From Candidatus Phelpsiimicrobium noxiivivens (GTDB lineage: Bacteria > Omnitrophota > Gorgyraeia > Velamenicoccales > Velamenicoccaceae), in contig MNVR01000004.1 in the NCBI GenBank assembly GCA_001873995.1, forward strand, positions 1-46,376: a DNA stretch of 46,376 nt. Direction: 5' to 3'. Below, in pieces: positions 25,223-33,502 of the stretch (its first letter is position 1; every line of letters begins with the position of its first letter). A program made the position numbers and the translations under genes. The notes beneath the pieces were generated by a model. It had not been told where the DNA came from and ran no database searches. It saw only the letters and a program-made list of their open reading frames with translations.

Positions 25223-26914
25223 ATGCTTAGGATGATAGGCCATTACTCTTATGGTAAAAGCGATGACAAAATGGCCAAAAGGTTAAAAAGTAATTTTCTG
25301 ACAAAAAGCCCAAATGAACATTTTTCTCCGTATGTAAAATTTTTATCGTATGAACAAGACGGCCTTTTTTTGGGCTACCAAATGATGGCAAACAACTCCT
25401 CTGAAAATTATTATCATATTGATAGAAAACTCCATAATGCCTGCTTTATTACGGGGAATATCTTTACGTCAGAAACTAATATCGCCGAATACATAATGGC
25501 ACAACAAAAAAAACATGGCTTGGATTTTGTTAGGAATCTTAGAGGCGAATTCAATATCCTTTTGGTTAAAAAAGGCCGCATTTATTTAATAAATGACAGG
25601 CTTGGGCTTTCACCCATGTATATATATAAAATGGGCAAGGCTGTTTTGTTCTGCAATACAGCCGAATATCTTATACATAGCAATAAAGCCAACACAATAG
25701 ATCGTACATCCATCGCTGAATTCCTAGCTTATGGATTTGTGCCGGAAGGAAGGACTTTTATCCTTGATCTGGCAAATCAGGAACCCGGATCAATAGTAGA
25801 AGCTTCAAAAAAAGGTTTTAGATCAAAAAAATATCATACTTTTAATAGGCTTACAAATAATTCACTGGGCCATTCAAAAAAATTAGAGCTAGTAAAAAAC
25901 AAGTTTAATGAAGCAGTGCGCGTAAGGGCTCAGGAAGAGAGATGTTATTCAAGCCTCTCAGGAGGCTGGGATACGCGTTTTATCCTTGCCAATCTGCTAG
26001 AACTAAAGAAAAATCTCTATGCCTTTACCGCAAAAACAAAAGAAGAAGACATCAGGATTTCTTCGATGGTCACCCGAGCGTTAGGTATAAAACATATTCT
26101 GCGTCCTCCCAGGCCTTTTTCAAGCCCAGAGATGATAGAAGAGCGCCTTAGATTCAAATTGCTGAAAACTGCCGTTCCGGGCAATAAAAAAAGCCGTAAT
26201 ACAGGCCTAGACAGACAATTGCTGACAACGCCTCGTTTTGAGGGAATATTCGGAACAGAGTTATTAGGTTCAATACCCGAGATATTTTTGAATAGGGTCG
26301 ACTTAAAATTTGACGATATTTTCTGCCGTATTTTTGAGCATGATTTCCTGGATATGTTACGCCGCGGTAAAAGAAGGAAACCCTGGACAAATAACGCAAA
26401 AAAAAAGCGCTGCGATTTTATGCCTTACATATTCTTGACACAGGTAGGCCGCTCATATTTGAACATATGCTATGCTACAAACTGGGAACGACCGACGCGT
26501 TTTTTCCACTATTTAGCTTTAATTCCATTCGCCGATTCAGACTTTGTCACTTCTTTAAGCTTGTTAAAATATCCCCAAGATTTTAATTATAAAACATACC
26601 AGGAGATCTATAAAAAATATTTTCCTGGATTTCTTACATTCCCCTGGACATATGCGCAATATCGCAGCGAGAACAACCTCATAAAAACAAAGACAGCTAC
26701 AAATAAACAAGGCGTTGAGGCGAAAGACAGGCAGCGTTATTTAGATCTGATGAAAACGAATAATAAGTTCCGGGCTTTTCTAAAAAATAACCGGATCATC
26801 AAAAAAGATGCCAGAATTATTCTCTCTCGCCTCAAAGAATTGTATTTTCTTTACGAATGGTTCGAGGCCCATAAGGGCATTCTGGCTAAAGATAACTTTG
26901 AGATCTATGGATAA
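25223..26914 (+). CDS. Asparagine-synthetase-like protein lacking the glutaminase cysteine
   Basis: ATG 25223 follows GGAG at 25213-25216, giving 563 aa. An upstream GTG at 25199 lies inside the terminator and is rejected. Residues about 1-190 have the class II amidotransferase fold seen in AsnB (RGEFNILLVKKGRIYLINDRLG region), but the sequence begins MLRM. The nucleophilic Cys2 is missing, so no glutamine hydrolysis is expected. Residues about 235-400 form the ATP-pyrophosphatase domain with SLSGGWDTR (S246 onward). The SGGWD(S/T)R variant occurs in AsnB-like proteins of surface-polysaccharide and natural-product clusters. It overlaps the next membrane protein gene by 8 bp. It may adenylate and amidate or cyclise an unknown carboxylate. 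Confidence 0.8.
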   Translation: MLRMIGHYSYGKSDDKMAKRLKSNFLTKSPNEHFSPYVKFLSYEQDGLFLGYQMMANNSSENYYHIDRKLHNACFITGNIFTSETNIAEYIMAQQKKHGLDFVRNLRGEFNILLVKKGRIYLINDRLGLSPMYIYKMGKAVLFCNTAEYLIHSNKANTIDRTSIAEFLAYGFVPEGRTFILDLANQEPGSIVEASKKGFRSKKYHTFNRLTNNSLGHSKKLELVKNKFNEAVRVRAQEERCYSSLSGGWDTRFILANLLELKKNLYAFTAKTKEEDIRISSMVTRALGIKHILRPPRPFSSPEMIEERLRFKLLKTAVPGNKKSRNTGLDRQLLTTPRFEGIFGTELLGSIPEIFLNRVDLKFDDIFCRIFEHDFLDMLRRGKRRKPWTNNAKKKRCDFMPYIFLTQVGRSYLNICYATNWERPTRFFHYLALIPFADSDFVTSLSLLKYPQDFNYKTYQEIYKKYFPGFLTFPWTYAQYRSENNLIKTKTATNKQGVEAKDRQRYLDLMKTNNKFRAFLKNNRIIKKDARIILSRLKELYFLYEWFEAHKGILAKDNFEIYG

Positions 26915-29111
26915 ATTAAAACTAAAGATAGATTTTGTTTTAAACCGGCTGCTTATCATATTCTTTTTTGCCATCCTCATCGTTTACGCCTCAAGGGAGA
27001 TCGCGGACCTTGACCTTTGGCTACACCTCAAAACAGGCGAATGGATCATCGCGCACAAGGCTGTGCCGCTTAATGACATATTTTCTTTTACCCTAGGGGG
27101 CAAGCCATGGATCAACCACGAGTGGCTTTTTCAAACAATAGCGTATTCATTTTATCATCTCGGCCAGGCTGATGGACTTATATTTATGCAGAATATAGTC
27201 ATCGTAGCCACTTTCTTGATCCTATTTTTGATAGGCATCAAGAATGAGAACCATATATACGTTTTTGTCGTACTTTATCTGACACTTTTGACGCTTGCAT
27301 ATCGCTTCACTATCCGGCCGGACATCTTCAGTTTGTTCTTTTTAACGCTTTACCTGTTCATCATAAAAAGATCCATAGAAAAAACGTCTCGCTCTATCTG
27401 GATCTTGCCAGTTTTACAAGTCTTATGGGTCAACATGCATGGGTTCTCTTTTACAGGCCCGCTGCTTATCTTAATATTGCTTGTATCCGAGACCCTTAAA
27501 GGCTTAGTCAAACTTCCTTTCTTCTGGAACAAAAGTAATTGCATTGATCATAAGCAGATGACCAACTTTTTGCTTGTGTTCGTTTTAATGATCCTGGCAT
27601 CTTTTATTAATCCATGGGGGATAAACGGGGCTGCTTATCCGCTTTCAGTGCTAGGACAGATATCAGGAGAAGGCAAAATATTTTTCAAATATATCCAGGA
27701 ACTTGTCAAACCTATTACTCTCAAAAACGCGCTTGACGTCAACTATTTCACTTTCTATAAAGCATTTATTCTTGTTTCACTTTTCACGTTTAGGATCAAC
27801 TTTAAAAATATAAACATTTACGATCTTCTTGTGTGGTTGTGTTTCTTGTTATTTTCATTCATCGCTGTGCGTAACGTGGCCTACTTCGGGATAGTTGCCG
27901 CTTATGTCACATTTACCAACCTGGAACTCGCGATAAAAAACAAAAAAGAATTCCCGCTGAAATTCCGTTCAGGACGTTTCAAAAATATAGCGCTGTATGT
28001 ATCCGTGGCTTTTCTATTTATTTATCCGGCAAAAGAAGCAAGGCAATACATTGAGAGCGCGAACTATAATTTCAACACCTATGAACTAAAATCTACGCTT
28101 TGGGGCATATCGGAACAACGCTATCCGCAAAAAGCCGTTCAATTCCTTTTAGATAATGACTTTCCGGAACGGATGTTCAACGACTTTAATTCAGGCGCTT
28201 ATCTAATAGGTAAAGCTTACCCAAAAAGACACGTTTTCATAGACGGCAGGACAGAGCTCTACGGCCCTGATTTTTTTAAGGCTTACGTGGCGGCTGGCGA
28301 AGGTAAAAAAAGAACACTTGAAACTATGCTGGCAGAATACCACATACAAGGATTCTTTTTAACCAACTCAGCAGACCGGCTGCATTTAGGGCTGTTAAGA
28401 TACATCCATCAAAATCCCGTATGGAGGGCAGTTTATTTTGATGAGAACGCGATAATATTCCTGAAAGATAACGCGCAGAACAGGCGCGTCATAGAAAGAT
28501 TTGGGATAGACCTAAAAAGATGGAATCCTCCAAAACCAAGATTTTTGAAAATAGGCATTTCCTATAGATACCCATATCCTAATGTGCAAAGAGCAAGACT
28601 GCTGCATATGCTTGAATGTTACGGTTCTGCTGCTAAAGAAGCGAAAATAGCGCTTGAGATCATGCCTAGCTGCGCTGAAGCTCTTAAATATATGGCTGAC
28701 AATTATTTTTATCAAAAAAATTACTCTGAGGCTTTCAAATACGCCAGAAACTGCCTTATTTACACACCAGGTGATATAGAAATGCGCAATCGCTTAGCTA
28801 TGATATACCACCAGCTAAAAGATGACGAAAAAGCTATAAAAGTAGTTGACGCTATAATAGAAATGCAAAAAAAATCTCCTGAAGCACTTTATACAAAAGC
28901 CTGGATACTCAAGGCTATAGACCCAAAAAAAGCCAAAGTACTTCTAAACAGCGCGATAAAACTATTAGATAAAGAACCCAGATATCATGATCTATTAGGT
29001 GACATATGGGCAGATGAAGGCAACAAACTAAAAGCTAAGGAAGAATGGAAGGCAGCTCTTGAATACGATAGTTCAAATAAGCTCCTCATGAAGAAACTCA
29101 ATACAAATTAG
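26907..29111 (+). CDS. Polytopic GT-C-like membrane protein with C-terminal TPR repeats
   Basis: ATG 26907 lies within the end of the previous gene (8 bp overlap), giving 734 aa; longer starts run back into that gene. After one helix the protein has DLDLWLHLKTGEW, then DIFSFTLGGKPWINHEWL, the acidic first-loop pattern of GT-C-like membrane glycosyltransferases that use polyprenyl-linked donors. About ten membrane helices follow to residue 390. A soluble part contains FNDFNSGAYLIG and FIDGRTELYG, and the last 160 residues form about four TPR units (EALKYMADNYFYQKNYSEA and similar). The TPRs may bind partner proteins in the periplasm. Coupling to the AsnB-like gene suggests a shared envelope-glycan role. 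Sugar transfer is inferred, not shown. Confidence 0.7.
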   Translation: MDKLKLKIDFVLNRLLIIFFFAILIVYASREIADLDLWLHLKTGEWIIAHKAVPLNDIFSFTLGGKPWINHEWLFQTIAYSFYHLGQADGLIFMQNIVIVATFLILFLIGIKNENHIYVFVVLYLTLLTLAYRFTIRPDIFSLFFLTLYLFIIKRSIEKTSRSIWILPVLQVLWVNMHGFSFTGPLLILILLVSETLKGLVKLPFFWNKSNCIDHKQMTNFLLVFVLMILASFINPWGINGAAYPLSVLGQISGEGKIFFKYIQELVKPITLKNALDVNYFTFYKAFILVSLFTFRINFKNINIYDLLVWLCFLLFSFIAVRNVAYFGIVAAYVTFTNLELAIKNKKEFPLKFRSGRFKNIALYVSVAFLFIYPAKEARQYIESANYNFNTYELKSTLWGISEQRYPQKAVQFLLDNDFPERMFNDFNSGAYLIGKAYPKRHVFIDGRTELYGPDFFKAYVAAGEGKKRTLETMLAEYHIQGFFLTNSADRLHLGLLRYIHQNPVWRAVYFDENAIIFLKDNAQNRRVIERFGIDLKRWNPPKPRFLKIGISYRYPYPNVQRARLLHMLECYGSAAKEAKIALEIMPSCAEALKYMADNYFYQKNYSEAFKYARNCLIYTPGDIEMRNRLAMIYHQLKDDEKAIKVVDAIIEMQKKSPEALYTKAWILKAIDPKKAKVLLNSAIKLLDKEPRYHDLLGDIWADEGNKLKAKEEWKAALEYDSSNKLLMKKLNTN

Positions 29112-29140
29112 CTTAGTTGGCATAAAAACGCAACTTTCTC

Positions 29141-29168
29141 TTGTTTTTAACGCTGCTTTTCGTATAAT
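29141..29168 (+). promoter_or_regulatory. Sigma70-type promoter for the MarC-glgC operon, leaderless-type
   Basis: TTGTTT (29141-29146) and TATAAT (29163-29168) are 16 nt apart. ATG 29177 begins only 8 nt after the -10 box, so the predicted leader is 0-2 nt. No Shine-Dalgarno is present. Confidence 0.7.
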
Positions 29169-29176
29169 ATAACTCT

Positions 29177-29782
29177 ATGTTGTTCGGAATATTAAAACCC
29201 TATATAGTAACATTTATACCCATCTTTCTCGCGGTGGATATTATCGGCACTGTGCCGCTCTATCTGGGCCTGACAGAAAATCTGAACGAAAAACAAAGAA
29301 ATAAGGTTTTAACAGACTCTTGTATCATCGCGACCGTATTGGCAGTGCTATTCCTGTTCTTAGGCAAGTTCATCTTACAAGGATTAGGCATAACCATAGA
29401 CGATTTTAAGGTCGCGGGCGGCGTTCTGCTCTTCATTTTATCGGTCTATCTGCTTATGCCCGGCAAATCAAAAGAATTCGTATCAGAGTCACTATATGAA
29501 GACATCGGCATTTTCCCTCTGGCAACTCCTCTAATAACAGGGCCGGCTGTTTTAGTGACCGCGATGATGCTATTAAATTCCTTTGGCTTATTCATCACGC
29601 TGACATCACTTATCCTGAATATGGCATTGGCGTGGATCGTACTAAAATATTCACACCTTCTTATTAAGGTCATAGGCAATTCCGGGGTCAAGGCTTTGTC
29701 AAAAATAAGCTATATTTTCCTTGCGGCTATCGGAGCTATGATCTTACGCGAGGGTATAGCCGGTATAATCTTTACTTTTTAA
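29177..29782 (+). CDS. MarC (UPF0056) family integral membrane protein
   Basis: A 201-aa protein with about six membrane helices and the family motifs: FLAVDIIGTVPLYLGLT near the N-terminus, GGVLLFILSVYLL, and FPLATPLITGPAVLVTAM, the conserved polar helix break. Despite the historic name, MarC proteins are not established multidrug exporters, and their transported substrate is unknown. It is the first gene after a leaderless-type promoter and lies 4 nt before glgC. Confidence 0.92.
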   Translation: MLFGILKPYIVTFIPIFLAVDIIGTVPLYLGLTENLNEKQRNKVLTDSCIIATVLAVLFLFLGKFILQGLGITIDDFKVAGGVLLFILSVYLLMPGKSKEFVSESLYEDIGIFPLATPLITGPAVLVTAMMLLNSFGLFITLTSLILNMALAWIVLKYSHLLIKVIGNSGVKALSKISYIFLAAIGAMILREGIAGIIFTF

Positions 29783-29786
29783 CATC

Positions 29787-31010
29787 ATGGGACAAAAAGT
29801 CGTCACATTTATATTAGCAGGAGGGAAAGGCGAGAGGCTCCACCCGCTGACAAAAGACAGGGCTAAACCCGCGGTCCCTTTTGGCGGCATCTACAGGATC
29901 ATAGACATAACGCTCTCCAATTGCGTCAATTCAGGCTTAAGGAAGATCCACACGCTCATCCAATACAAATCCATATCGCTTCAGCGGCATATCCGACTTG
30001 GCTGGAATTTGTTCAATTCTGAACTGGGAGAATATATTGACGTTATTCCAGCTCAGCAGCGCGTAGGCTCCAACTGGTATCAGGGGACAGCGGACGCCAT
30101 TTTCCAGAATATTTACACCATAGAACAGGAGAAACCTGATGAGGTGCTTATCCTGGCAGGAGACCATATTTACAAAATGAACTACTACGCTATGATAGAT
30201 TTTCATAGGCAGAACAACGCGGACATGACCGTAGCTGTCGTTGAGCTGGAGAAAGATCTTTCCAAGGGCCTTGGCGTCATACAAACCGACGGTACAAAAA
30301 AAGTCTTAGGCTTTCAGGAAAAACCAGCAGAACCAAAGACTATCCCTGATAAATTGGATATGATATACGGTTCTATGGGTATATACCTATTCAATCGCGC
30401 CGCTCTGGAAGAAGAATTGATAGAAGACTCAGGAAAAAACACTTCTCACGATTTCGGAAAAGATATCATCCCGCAAATGCTCAAAAAGAAAAAGAGGGTA
30501 TTCGCCTATAATTTTAAGGATGAGAATAAAAAAGAGGCCCTCTATTGGAGAGATATTGGGACACTTGACGCTTATTATAACGCTAACATGGACTTAGTCC
30601 AGGTAACGCCTGTATTTAACCTCTATGACAAAGATTGGCCTATCCGCACATACCAGGATCAATTCCCTCCTGCTAAGACCGTCTTCGCTGGAGACGAAAA
30701 CCCAGAGCGCATAGGCCTCGTGCTTGACTCGCTTATATGCGGAGGCTGTATAGTCAGCGGAGGAAGGATACAGCGTTCCATACTTTCGCCTAACGTCCGT
30801 GTCAACAGTTTTACCGAGATATACGACTCCCTTCTTATGGAAGGGGTCCAGGTAGGCCGGCATGCCAAGATAAGAAAGGCCATAATTGACAAAGACATAA
30901 ATATCCCTCCAGGGACTGTCATAGGCTATAACATAAAAGACGATAAAAAAAGATTCACCATTTCGGAAAACGGGGTCGTTGTAGTTGCAAAAGGCACGGA
31001 GATCAAATGA
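29787..31010 (+). CDS. glgC: Glucose-1-phosphate adenylyltransferase
   Basis: A 407-aa enzyme that makes ADP-glucose from glucose 1-phosphate and ATP, the committed step of glycogen synthesis. It has the nucleotide loop LAGGKGERLHPLT, the activator and sugar sites KPAVPFGGIYRIID, the GTADAIFQN segment, LAGDHIYKMNY, and a C-terminal left-handed beta helix (GCIVSGGRIQRSILSP and onward). The length is close to bacterial GlgC (about 400-430 aa). No Shine-Dalgarno is visible at the ATG. It overlaps the next gene by 4 bp (ATGA). No glycogen synthase gene is in this window. Confidence 0.97.
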   Translation: MGQKVVTFILAGGKGERLHPLTKDRAKPAVPFGGIYRIIDITLSNCVNSGLRKIHTLIQYKSISLQRHIRLGWNLFNSELGEYIDVIPAQQRVGSNWYQGTADAIFQNIYTIEQEKPDEVLILAGDHIYKMNYYAMIDFHRQNNADMTVAVVELEKDLSKGLGVIQTDGTKKVLGFQEKPAEPKTIPDKLDMIYGSMGIYLFNRAALEEELIEDSGKNTSHDFGKDIIPQMLKKKKRVFAYNFKDENKKEALYWRDIGTLDAYYNANMDLVQVTPVFNLYDKDWPIRTYQDQFPPAKTVFAGDENPERIGLVLDSLICGGCIVSGGRIQRSILSPNVRVNSFTEIYDSLLMEGVQVGRHAKIRKAIIDKDINIPPGTVIGYNIKDDKKRFTISENGVVVVAKGTEIK

Positions 31011-31462
31011 TCAGGAAAGCGCGGATAAAAGACGCGAAAAATATACAAGAGCTTATTAACTTTTTCGCGTCGCAAGACCTCATGATGCCGCGTTCCTTAA
31101 ATGAGATATATGAGAACATAAGAGACTTTTGGGTAAGCATAGATGATAATAATAAGATAGTAGGCTGTGTGGCGCTCCATATAGTGGGATGGGAAAACTT
31201 AGCCGAGATAAAATCACTCGCTGTTGAAAGAAAAAAACAGCGTAAGGGCCTGGGCATAGAGCTCGTCAGCGCCTGTCTTAAAGAAGCAAAAGAATTAAAG
31301 ATAGGCCGCGTCTTCGCTTTATCTTATCATCCTAAATTTTTTAAAAGGTCAGGATTCAAGGTAATAGCTAAATCCAAACTGCCTCATAAAATATGGGCAG
31401 AGTGCTGCAACTGCCCCAAGTTCCCGAATTGCGGAGAGAACGCGTTGATAAGGAGGATATAA
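31007..31462 (+). CDS. GNAT N-acetyltransferase, ArgA-like (amino-acid N-acetyltransferase)
   Basis: A 151-aa GNAT protein starting at ATG 31007 (ATGA overlap with glgC). The acetyl-CoA pyrophosphate loop is RKKQRKGLGIELV, preceded by LAEIKSLAV, with LSYHPKFFKRSGF as the C-terminal GNAT motif. The Cys-rich ending (ECCNCPKFPNCGE) is characteristic of short ArgA/N-acetylglutamate-synthase-like proteins. These acetylate the amino group of glutamate, the first step of arginine biosynthesis. Other arginine genes are not in the window, so a different amine substrate is possible. Confidence 0.85.
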   Translation: MIRKARIKDAKNIQELINFFASQDLMMPRSLNEIYENIRDFWVSIDDNNKIVGCVALHIVGWENLAEIKSLAVERKKQRKGLGIELVSACLKEAKELKIGRVFALSYHPKFFKRSGFKVIAKSKLPHKIWAECCNCPKFPNCGENALIRRI

Positions 31463-31466
31463 CAAT

Positions 31467-32621
31467 ATGATGGATTACCAATTAAATGAACAACAGATAA
31501 TGATACGGGACTTATGCCGTCAGATCGCGCAGGAAAAAATAGCGCCATTAGCCGCTGAATACGATAAAACAGAGGAATTCCCTTGGCCTATAGTCAAAGC
31601 TCTTGCCCAGGCTGATATCTTCGGAGTTTCTATACCTGAAGAATACGGAGGTTTAGGCGGTGGTGTATTAGAGACTTGCATCGCCACAGAAGAGCTGTCA
31701 AAGGCCTGCGGAGGTATCACGCTTTGCTTTGCCGCGTCATATCTTGGCCTTGACCCGATACTTTTATTCGGCAACGAAGAACAAAAAAAGAAGTATCTTC
31801 CGGACTTAGCCGCTGGCAAAAAATTGGCGGCGTTCGCCATAACAGAGCCAGCCGCTGGGTCTGACGCAAGCGGTATCCAGACAACGGCAAAAAAGAAAGG
31901 GGAACATTACGTCTTAAATGGCACAAAACACTTCATAACTAATGGCGGCGAAGCGGATACCTACGTAGTAATCGCCATGTCTGACAAGACTAAAGGAGCG
32001 AGAGGCGCTACCGCCTTCATCCTGGAAAAAGGCATGAAGGGTTTTACTTTCGGAAAAAAAGAAGACAAGCTTGGCATACGCGCTTCTTCAACACGCGAAC
32101 TTATCTTCACGGATTGCGAATGCCCTAAAGAAAATATTTTGAGTAAAGAAGGGATGGGATTCATCATTACGATGAAGACTTTTGACGTATCACGCCCTGG
32201 AGTCGCGTCTCAGGCGCTCGGCATTGCCGCAGGCGCCCTTGAAGCGGCCACGAAATATTCCCGCGAAAGGATCCAGTTTGGCAAACCCATATCAAGCTTC
32301 CAGGGCATCCAGTGGATGCTGGCGGATATGGCGACCGAAGTAGAAGCAGCCAGGGCCCTTATTTACGCCACAGCCCGCATGATAGACGCCGGAGTAAAAA
32401 GCGTCTCCAAAGAATCCGCTATGGCAAAACTTTTTGCTTCAGACACCGCCATGAAGGTCACAACCGACGCAGTACAGATATTCGGCGGTTATGGTTATAT
32501 GAAAGAGTACCCTGCTGAAAAGCGCATGCGAGACGCGAAAATAACACAGATATACGAAGGCACAAACCAGATCCAACGCAATATTATAGCTCTTCAACTT
32601 ATAAAAGAGATGGCTAAATAG
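31467..32621 (+). CDS. Acyl-CoA dehydrogenase (short-chain/Bcd-like)
   Basis: A 384-aa FAD enzyme starting at ATG 31467, 10 nt after a strong AAGGAGG (31450-31456); ATG 31470 is an alternative. The length is standard. The FAD and substrate motifs AITEPAAGSDASG, YVLNGTKHFITNGGEAD and AVQIFGGYGYMKEYPAEKRMRDAKI are present, and IYEGTNQIQ carries the catalytic glutamate of short-chain acyl-CoA dehydrogenases. It is followed at once by etfB and a ferredoxin-fused etfA, the arrangement of electron-bifurcating butyryl- or caffeyl-CoA type complexes. It may therefore act as a reductase (enoyl-CoA + 2 NADH) rather than an oxidative dehydrogenase. Confidence 0.95.
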   Translation: MMDYQLNEQQIMIRDLCRQIAQEKIAPLAAEYDKTEEFPWPIVKALAQADIFGVSIPEEYGGLGGGVLETCIATEELSKACGGITLCFAASYLGLDPILLFGNEEQKKKYLPDLAAGKKLAAFAITEPAAGSDASGIQTTAKKKGEHYVLNGTKHFITNGGEADTYVVIAMSDKTKGARGATAFILEKGMKGFTFGKKEDKLGIRASSTRELIFTDCECPKENILSKEGMGFIITMKTFDVSRPGVASQALGIAAGALEAATKYSRERIQFGKPISSFQGIQWMLADMATEVEAARALIYATARMIDAGVKSVSKESAMAKLFASDTAMKVTTDAVQIFGGYGYMKEYPAEKRMRDAKITQIYEGTNQIQRNIIALQLIKEMAK

Positions 32622-32658
32622 AACCAGTTTATAGCCAATAGAAAAATATAAAAACCAA

Positions 32659-33444
32659 ATGAATAATATCCTTGTTTGCATAAAACAGGTGCCTGACACA
32701 TCAGATGTAAAAATAAACCCTGAAACCAATACCTTGATCCGGGAAGGTGTCAAATCTATTATTAATCCGTTTGATATGTACGCGATTGAAGAGGCAATAC
32801 GCCTAAAAGAAAAATTCGGTGTAAAAGCGGTTGCATTGACTATGGGCCCTCCTCAGGCAGAAGCTGCTTTAAAAGAAGCTATTTCCATGGGTATAGATGA
32901 GGCGTATCTTGTTTCAGACCGCGCTTTTGCCGGCTCAGATACTTTAGCGACAAGCTATACTATAGCCAAAGCTATAAAAAAGATCGGAGAATTTTCAGTC
33001 ATTTTTTGCGGCAAACAGGCCTCTGACGGGGACACGGCGCAGGTAGGGCCAGGAATATCAACTCACTTAGATATCCCACAAGTCACGAATGTAAAAAAAA
33101 TAGAAGAAATAAATACTACCACGGCTCGGGTAGAACGAATGACAGAGGAAGGTTTTGAAATCCTTGAAATACCACTGCCTTGCTTATTTACCGTGGTAAA
33201 AGAGATCAACGAACCGCGCCTGCCATCTTTAAAAGGCATCATGCGCTCAAAAAACGCGAAGATACAACTTTTAAACGCGGCGAAATTGGATATTGAAGAA
33301 GACCGGCTTGGATTAAAAGGTTCTCCTACGTTGGTCTCCAAGATATTTTCGCCCCAACGCCGAAAAAGCGGAGAGATCTTTACTTGCGCGGCAGAAGAGG
33401 CAGTTGAAAAACTGGTCAATGCCCTAAAAAACTATATCCATTAG
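32659..33444 (+). CDS. etfB: Electron transfer flavoprotein beta subunit
   Basis: A 261-aa EtfB with the typical start ILVCIKQVPDT and the NPFDMYAIEEAIRLKEK helix. The CGKQASDGDTAQVGPG and LPCLFTVVKEINEPRLPSLKGIMRSK motifs are the nucleotide-binding and partner-loop signatures. It binds FAD or AMP at the interface with EtfA. There is no Shine-Dalgarno; a TATAAA at 32647-32652 lies 6 nt before the ATG but without a convincing -35. It sits between the acyl-CoA dehydrogenase and etfA genes. Confidence 0.96.
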   Translation: MNNILVCIKQVPDTSDVKINPETNTLIREGVKSIINPFDMYAIEEAIRLKEKFGVKAVALTMGPPQAEAALKEAISMGIDEAYLVSDRAFAGSDTLATSYTIAKAIKKIGEFSVIFCGKQASDGDTAQVGPGISTHLDIPQVTNVKKIEEINTTTARVERMTEEGFEILEIPLPCLFTVVKEINEPRLPSLKGIMRSKNAKIQLLNAAKLDIEEDRLGLKGSPTLVSKIFSPQRRKSGEIFTCAAEEAVEKLVNALKNYIH

Positions 33445-33459
33445 CACAGAAAGTGCAGA

Positions 33460-33485
33460 CCGGCGCAATTCATTATAAGCGCCGG
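33460..33485 (+). other. Hairpin between etfB and etfA
   Basis: A perfect 7-bp G+C-rich stem CCGGCGC (33460-33466) / GCGCCGG (33479-33485) with a 12-nt A+T loop. No T-run follows, so it is not a standard terminator. It may set the relative stability of etfB and etfA mRNA. Confidence 0.6.
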
Positions 33486-33502
33486 GCCTAGCCAGAAACA
33501 CA

